Shown: one piece after another, positions 58,674-64,000 of the stretch
Position numbering within the stretch: the first letter of the stretch is position 1
Layout of the letters: the number at the start of each line of letters is the position of its first letter
From: Streptomyces sp. NBC_01485
GTDB taxonomy: Bacteria > Actinomycetota > Actinomycetes > Streptomycetales > Streptomycetaceae
Direction of reading: 5' to 3'
Length of the DNA: 64,000 nt
NCBI RefSeq assembly: GCF_036227125.1
Contig: NZ_CP109435.1
Span: 2,232,001-2,296,000 of the forward strand
The notes under the pieces: model-generated
The model's database searches: none
Seen by the model: the letters and a program-made list of their open reading frames with translations, nothing else
Told to the model about the DNA's origin: nothing
Program-made: the position numbers and the translations under genes

Positions 58674-61400
58674 CTAGTGCGCCGCCGACTCCCAGTCCGC
58701 GCCGTCGCCGACCGAGACGCCGAGCGGGACGTTGAGGTCGACGGCGGCGGCCATCTCGCGGCGGACCAGTTCCTCGACCGCCGCGCGCTCGCCGGGGGCG
58801 ATCTCCAGGACGATTTCGTCGTGGACCTGGAGCAGCATGCGGGACTTGAGGTCCGCCGCGCGCAGTGCCTCGTCCACCTTCAGCATGGCGATCTTGACGA
58901 TGTCGGCCGCCGTGCCCTGGATCGGCGCGTTCAGGGCCATGCGCTCGGCCGCCTCGCGGCGCTGGCGGTTGTCGCTGTTGAGGTCGGGCAGGTGGCGGCG
59001 GCGGCCGAACAGGGTCGCCGTGTAGCCCGTCGCCCGTGCCTCGTCGACCGCGCGGCGCAGGTAGTCCCGTACGCCGCCGAAGCGCTCGAAGTAGGCGTCC
59101 ATCAGGGCACGGGCCTCGCCCGCGTCGATGTTCAGCTGCGCGGAGAGGCCGAACGCCGACAAGCCGTACGCCAGGCCGTAGGACATGGCCTTGATCTTGC
59201 GGCGCATCTCCGCGTCCACCGCGGACGGTTCGACGCCGAACACCTGGGAGGCGGCCGTGGTGTGCAGGTCCTCGCCGGAGGTGAACGCCTCGATGAGGCC
59301 CGCGTCCTCCGACAGGTGGGCCATCACGCGCAGTTCGATCTGGCTGTAGTCGGCCGTCATCAGGGACTCGAAGCCCTCGCCGACGACGAAGCCGCGGCGG
59401 ATCGCCCGGCCCTCGTCCGTGCGGACGGGGATGTTCTGCAGGTTCGGGTCCGTGGACGACAGGCGGCCGGTGGCGGCGACCGTCTGGTTGAAGGTGGTGT
59501 GGATACGGCCGTCCGCGGCGATCGTCTTGATCAGGCCCTCGACCGTGACGCGGAGCTTCGCCTGCTCTCGGTGGCGGAGCATGACGACCGGCAGTTCGTT
59601 GTCGGTCTGGCCGGCGAGCCAGGCCAGGGCGTCGGCGTCGGTGGTGTAGCCGGTCTTGGTCTTCTTCGTCTTCGGCAGGCCCAGTTCGCCGAAGAGGACC
59701 TCCTGGAGCTGCTTGGGCGAGCCCAGGTTGAACTCGTGCCCGGCCGCCGCGTGCGCCTCCTTCACGGCCTGCTGGACGGCGCCCGCGAACATCTGCTCCA
59801 TGGCCTCCAGGTGGGCGCGGTCGGCCGCGATGCCGTGCCGCTCCATACGGGCCAGGAGGGCGGAGGTGGGCAGCTCCATGTCGCGCAGCAGGTCGGCCGC
59901 GCCGACCTCCTCGAGACGGCCCCGGAAGGCCTCGCCGAGGTCGACGATCGTACGGGCCTGCACCATGAGGGCCTCGGCCTCGGCGCCGTCGTCCGCGCCG
60001 AAGGCGAGCTGGCCGTCGGCCGCGGCGGCCGGGGCCAGTTCACGGCCCAGGTACTCCAGGGACAGCGCGTCCAGGTCGAAGGAACGGCGGCCCGGCTTGA
60101 CCAGGTAGGCGGCCAGCGCCGTGTCCATGGCGATGCCGGCGACGGACCAGCCGTGCTCGGCGAAGACGCGCATGGCGCCCTTGGCGTTGTGCAGGACCTT
60201 GGGGCGGTCCTCGGCGGCGAGCCAGGCCGCCCACGCGTTCTCGTCGGACTCGTCCAGCTCGGCCGGGTCGAACCAGGCGGCCGCTCCCTCGGCGGCGGCG
60301 AGCGCGACCTCGGCGACCGAGCCGGCGCCCAGCGCCCAGGTGTCGACGGTGGCGACGCCGAGGGTCCCGCCGCCGTGCCCGGCGAGCCAGCCGGCCAGCT
60401 CGCCGGTGCCCAGCACCGTGCCGTCCAGCTCCACGCCGCCGGTGGCCACCGGGGTCTGTTCGGCCTCCTCGGCGCCCGGGTCGACGGCGAGGAGCCGCTC
60501 GCGCAGCGAGGGGTTGCGGATCTCCAGGGTGTCCAGGACCATCGCGACGGCCGTGCGGTCGTAAGGCGCGCGCTCCAGGTCGGTGACCGCCTTGGGCAGT
60601 TCGACGTCCTTGACCATCTCGGTGAGGCGGCGGTTGAGCTTGACCGCCTCCAGGTGGTCGCGCAGGTTCTGCCCGGCCTTGCCCTTGACCTCCTCGACGC
60701 GCTCGACGAGGTCCGCGAACGAACCGAACTGGTTGATCCACTTCGCGGCCGTCTTCTCACCGACGCCGGGGATGCCCGGGAGGTTGTCGGACGGGTCGCC
60801 GCGCAGGGCCGCGAAGTCGGGGTACTGGGCGGGCGTCAACCCGTACTTCTCGACGACCTTCTCCGGGGTGAAGCGGGTCAGCTCGGAGACGCCCTTCGTC
60901 GGATACAGCACCGTGGTGTGGTCGCTGACCAGTTGGAAGGAGTCGCGGTCGCCGGTGACGATCAGCACGTCGAAGCCGGCGGCCTCGGCCTGGGTGGCGA
61001 GCGTGGCGATGACGTCGTCGGCCTCGAAGCCGTCGATCGCGAACCGTGAGACGTGCATCGCGTCGAGCAGCTCGCCGATCAGCTCGACCTGCCCCTTGAA
61101 CTCGTCGGGCGTCTTGGAGCGGTTCGCCTTGTACTCGGTGAACTCCTCGGAGCGCCAGGTCTTGCGGGAGACGTCGAAGGCGACCGCGAAGTGCGTGGGC
61201 GCTTCGTCACGCAGGGTGTTGGCCAGCATCGACGCGAAGCCGTAGATCGCGTTGGTCGGCTGGCCCGTCGCGGTGGTGAAGTTCTCCGCGGGCAGCGCGA
61301 AGAACGCGCGGTAGGCCAGCGAGTGCCCGTCCATGAGCATCAGGCGCGGGCGGCTCTCGCCGGAAGGGCTGTCGGTCTTCTTCGCTGCTGTCTCTGCCAC
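58674..61400 (-). CDS. polA: DNA polymerase I
   Basis: A 908-residue family A polymerase. Residues ~20-300 form the 5' nuclease (LMLMDGHSLAYRAFFALP, DGFEADDVIATLA, VTGDRDSFQLV, GDPSDNLPGIPGVGEKTA). The 3' exonuclease-like domain has lost its metal ligands (LGVATVDTW where DxE is expected; HNAKGAMRVFAE), so it cannot proofread, as in other actinobacteria. The polymerase domain is intact: MTADYSQIELRVMAHLSED, RRKIKAMSYGLAYGLSAFGLS and LLQVHDEIVLE. Acts in Okazaki fragment processing and excision repair gap filling. GTG 61400 lies 7 nt from the -10 box of a damage-type promoter. Confidence 0.97.
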   Translation of the reverse strand: MAETAAKKTDSPSGESRPRLMLMDGHSLAYRAFFALPAENFTTATGQPTNAIYGFASMLANTLRDEAPTHFAVAFDVSRKTWRSEEFTEYKANRSKTPDEFKGQVELIGELLDAMHVSRFAIDGFEADDVIATLATQAEAAGFDVLIVTGDRDSFQLVSDHTTVLYPTKGVSELTRFTPEKVVEKYGLTPAQYPDFAALRGDPSDNLPGIPGVGEKTAAKWINQFGSFADLVERVEEVKGKAGQNLRDHLEAVKLNRRLTEMVKDVELPKAVTDLERAPYDRTAVAMVLDTLEIRNPSLRERLLAVDPGAEEAEQTPVATGGVELDGTVLGTGELAGWLAGHGGGTLGVATVDTWALGAGSVAEVALAAAEGAAAWFDPAELDESDENAWAAWLAAEDRPKVLHNAKGAMRVFAEHGWSVAGIAMDTALAAYLVKPGRRSFDLDALSLEYLGRELAPAAAADGQLAFGADDGAEAEALMVQARTIVDLGEAFRGRLEEVGAADLLRDMELPTSALLARMERHGIAADRAHLEAMEQMFAGAVQQAVKEAHAAAGHEFNLGSPKQLQEVLFGELGLPKTKKTKTGYTTDADALAWLAGQTDNELPVVMLRHREQAKLRVTVEGLIKTIAADGRIHTTFNQTVAATGRLSSTDPNLQNIPVRTDEGRAIRRGFVVGEGFESLMTADYSQIELRVMAHLSEDAGLIEAFTSGEDLHTTAASQVFGVEPSAVDAEMRRKIKAMSYGLAYGLSAFGLSAQLNIDAGEARALMDAYFERFGGVRDYLRRAVDEARATGYTATLFGRRRHLPDLNSDNRQRREAAERMALNAPIQGTAADIVKIAMLKVDEALRAADLKSRMLLQVHDEIVLEIAPGERAAVEELVRREMAAAVDLNVPLGVSVGDGADWESAAH

Positions 61401-61407
61401 GCCCCCG

Positions 61408-61430
61408 ATCCTGCCACGCCCCACTGACAC
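61408..61430 (-). promoter_or_regulatory. polA promoter, near match to the damage-response class
   Basis: On the minus strand GTGTCAGTG (61430-61422), 8 bases, CAGGAT (61413-61408). It differs from tTGTCRgtg-N8-TAnnnT at the first base of each box. GTG 61400 is 7 nt past the -10 box, so the mRNA is probably leaderless. A further weaker copy, CTGTCAGTG-N8-GAGGAT, lies on the plus strand at 61481-61503 before the molybdoenzyme gene. Confidence 0.6.
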
Positions 61431-61549
61431 TCGGTCCCGGCCGCCGCCCGTCGGGCCCGGACCGGGCCCGTACGGGAGCGCTGTCAGTGCCTCGTGCGAG
61501 GATCGAGGGGATGTGACACAGGTGAGCGAACGCAGAAGGAGAGCGCGCG

Positions 61550-63829
<2,280 letters not shown>

Positions 63830-63879
63830 GCGTTTGCTCAGTGACGCTGGACTGTGATCGACGAACGGAGCCGGACCCC

Positions 63880-64000
63880 ATGGGCGAGCAGCAGCACGTG
63901 AAGTTCCCGCAAGAGGTCATCGACGAGTACGCCGTGCTCGGCATCGACATCGCGGCCCTGTTCTCCGCCGGGCACCTCGGCACGCGCATGGGCGTGGAGA
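63880..64000 (+). CDS. Hotdog-fold (PaaI-type) thioesterase, 5' part
   Basis: The gene runs off the right edge. The visible 40 residues start MGEQQHVKFPQEVIDEYAVL and continue to AGHLGTRMGVE, the N-terminal helix and first strand of PaaI/MenI-like acyl-CoA thioesterases found next to polA in streptomycetes (from memory). CGGAG lies nine bases before ATG 63880. The catalytic residues are beyond the window. Confidence 0.7.
   Translation, partial: MGEQQHVKFPQEVIDEYAVLGIDIAALFSAGHLGTRMGVE

Noticed and set aside
58647..61049. Long open frame on the plus strand opposite polA (about 800 codons)
   Set aside because: Antisense shadow of polA; no ribosome binding site and no protein-like composition.

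Overview
The window is chromosomal DNA of a Streptomyces or close relative. It is very GC-rich, uses GTG and TTG starts freely, has several leaderless promoters, and carries families typical of the genus (mycothiol-dependent isomerase, XRE/DUF5753-DUF397-HATPase locus, FUSC, DUF4184, TerD, SPW_0924). The order uvrB, glpQ, ogt, coaE, PAC2, rpsA, hrpB, polA resembles the uvrB-polA part of the Streptomyces coelicolor core; that comparison is from memory, not from a search.

Layout. 1-4156: end of a mycothiol isomerase-like gene, a metallo-beta-lactamase hydrolase, and a three-gene polar amino acid ABC importer whose ATPase gene is frameshifted. 4207-7526: aroQ, a small conserved gene, an MHS-family transporter and a ChaA-like cation/proton antiporter. 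7602-11550: a metal-linked cluster, terC behind a probable yybP-ykoY (Mn2+) riboswitch and two TerD-domain genes, one fused to a large FtsK-like C-terminal domain. 11712-15923: uvrB with a group II intron wedged between its promoter and its start codon. 15924-25277: MHYT protein, GDPD, ogt, MFS transporter, VOC remnant, psuG-pfkB pair, methyltransferase, corA, CBS protein. 25431-34412: uridine-kinase-like gene, DUF2293, DUF1772, gltD, CMD protein, MocR regulator, and a whiJ/abaA-like locus. 34631-43678: ABC exporter, small gene, frameshifted DUF899 gene, FUSC exporter, uncharacterised small gene, then an NCS1 permease and racemase divergent from a GntR regulator. 43697-64000: peptidase, uracil-DNA glycosylase, TPR protein, coaE, PAC2, rpsA, methyltransferase, hrpB, DUF3068, SPW_0924, lytic transglycosylase, DUF4184, polA, YdeP-type molybdoenzyme and the start of a thioesterase.

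Themes. DNA repair is over-represented (uvrB, ogt, family-5 UDG, polA, hrpB). uvrB and ogt have exact matches to the TTGTCRGTG-N8-TAnnnT promoter known from actinobacterial RecA/LexA-independent damage responses; polA and an uncharacterised gene at 40159 have near matches. In most of these the start codon lies 6-7 nt after the -10 box, so the mRNAs are probably leaderless. The group II intron has broken this arrangement for uvrB: only 10 nt separate the -10 box from the 5' splice site, and the intron-encoded maturase is itself frameshifted.

Caveats. Three coding frames are broken by small indels (ABC ATPase, maturase, DUF899). Sequencing or assembly error cannot be excluded for any of them. 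No tRNA, rRNA or CRISPR array was seen.
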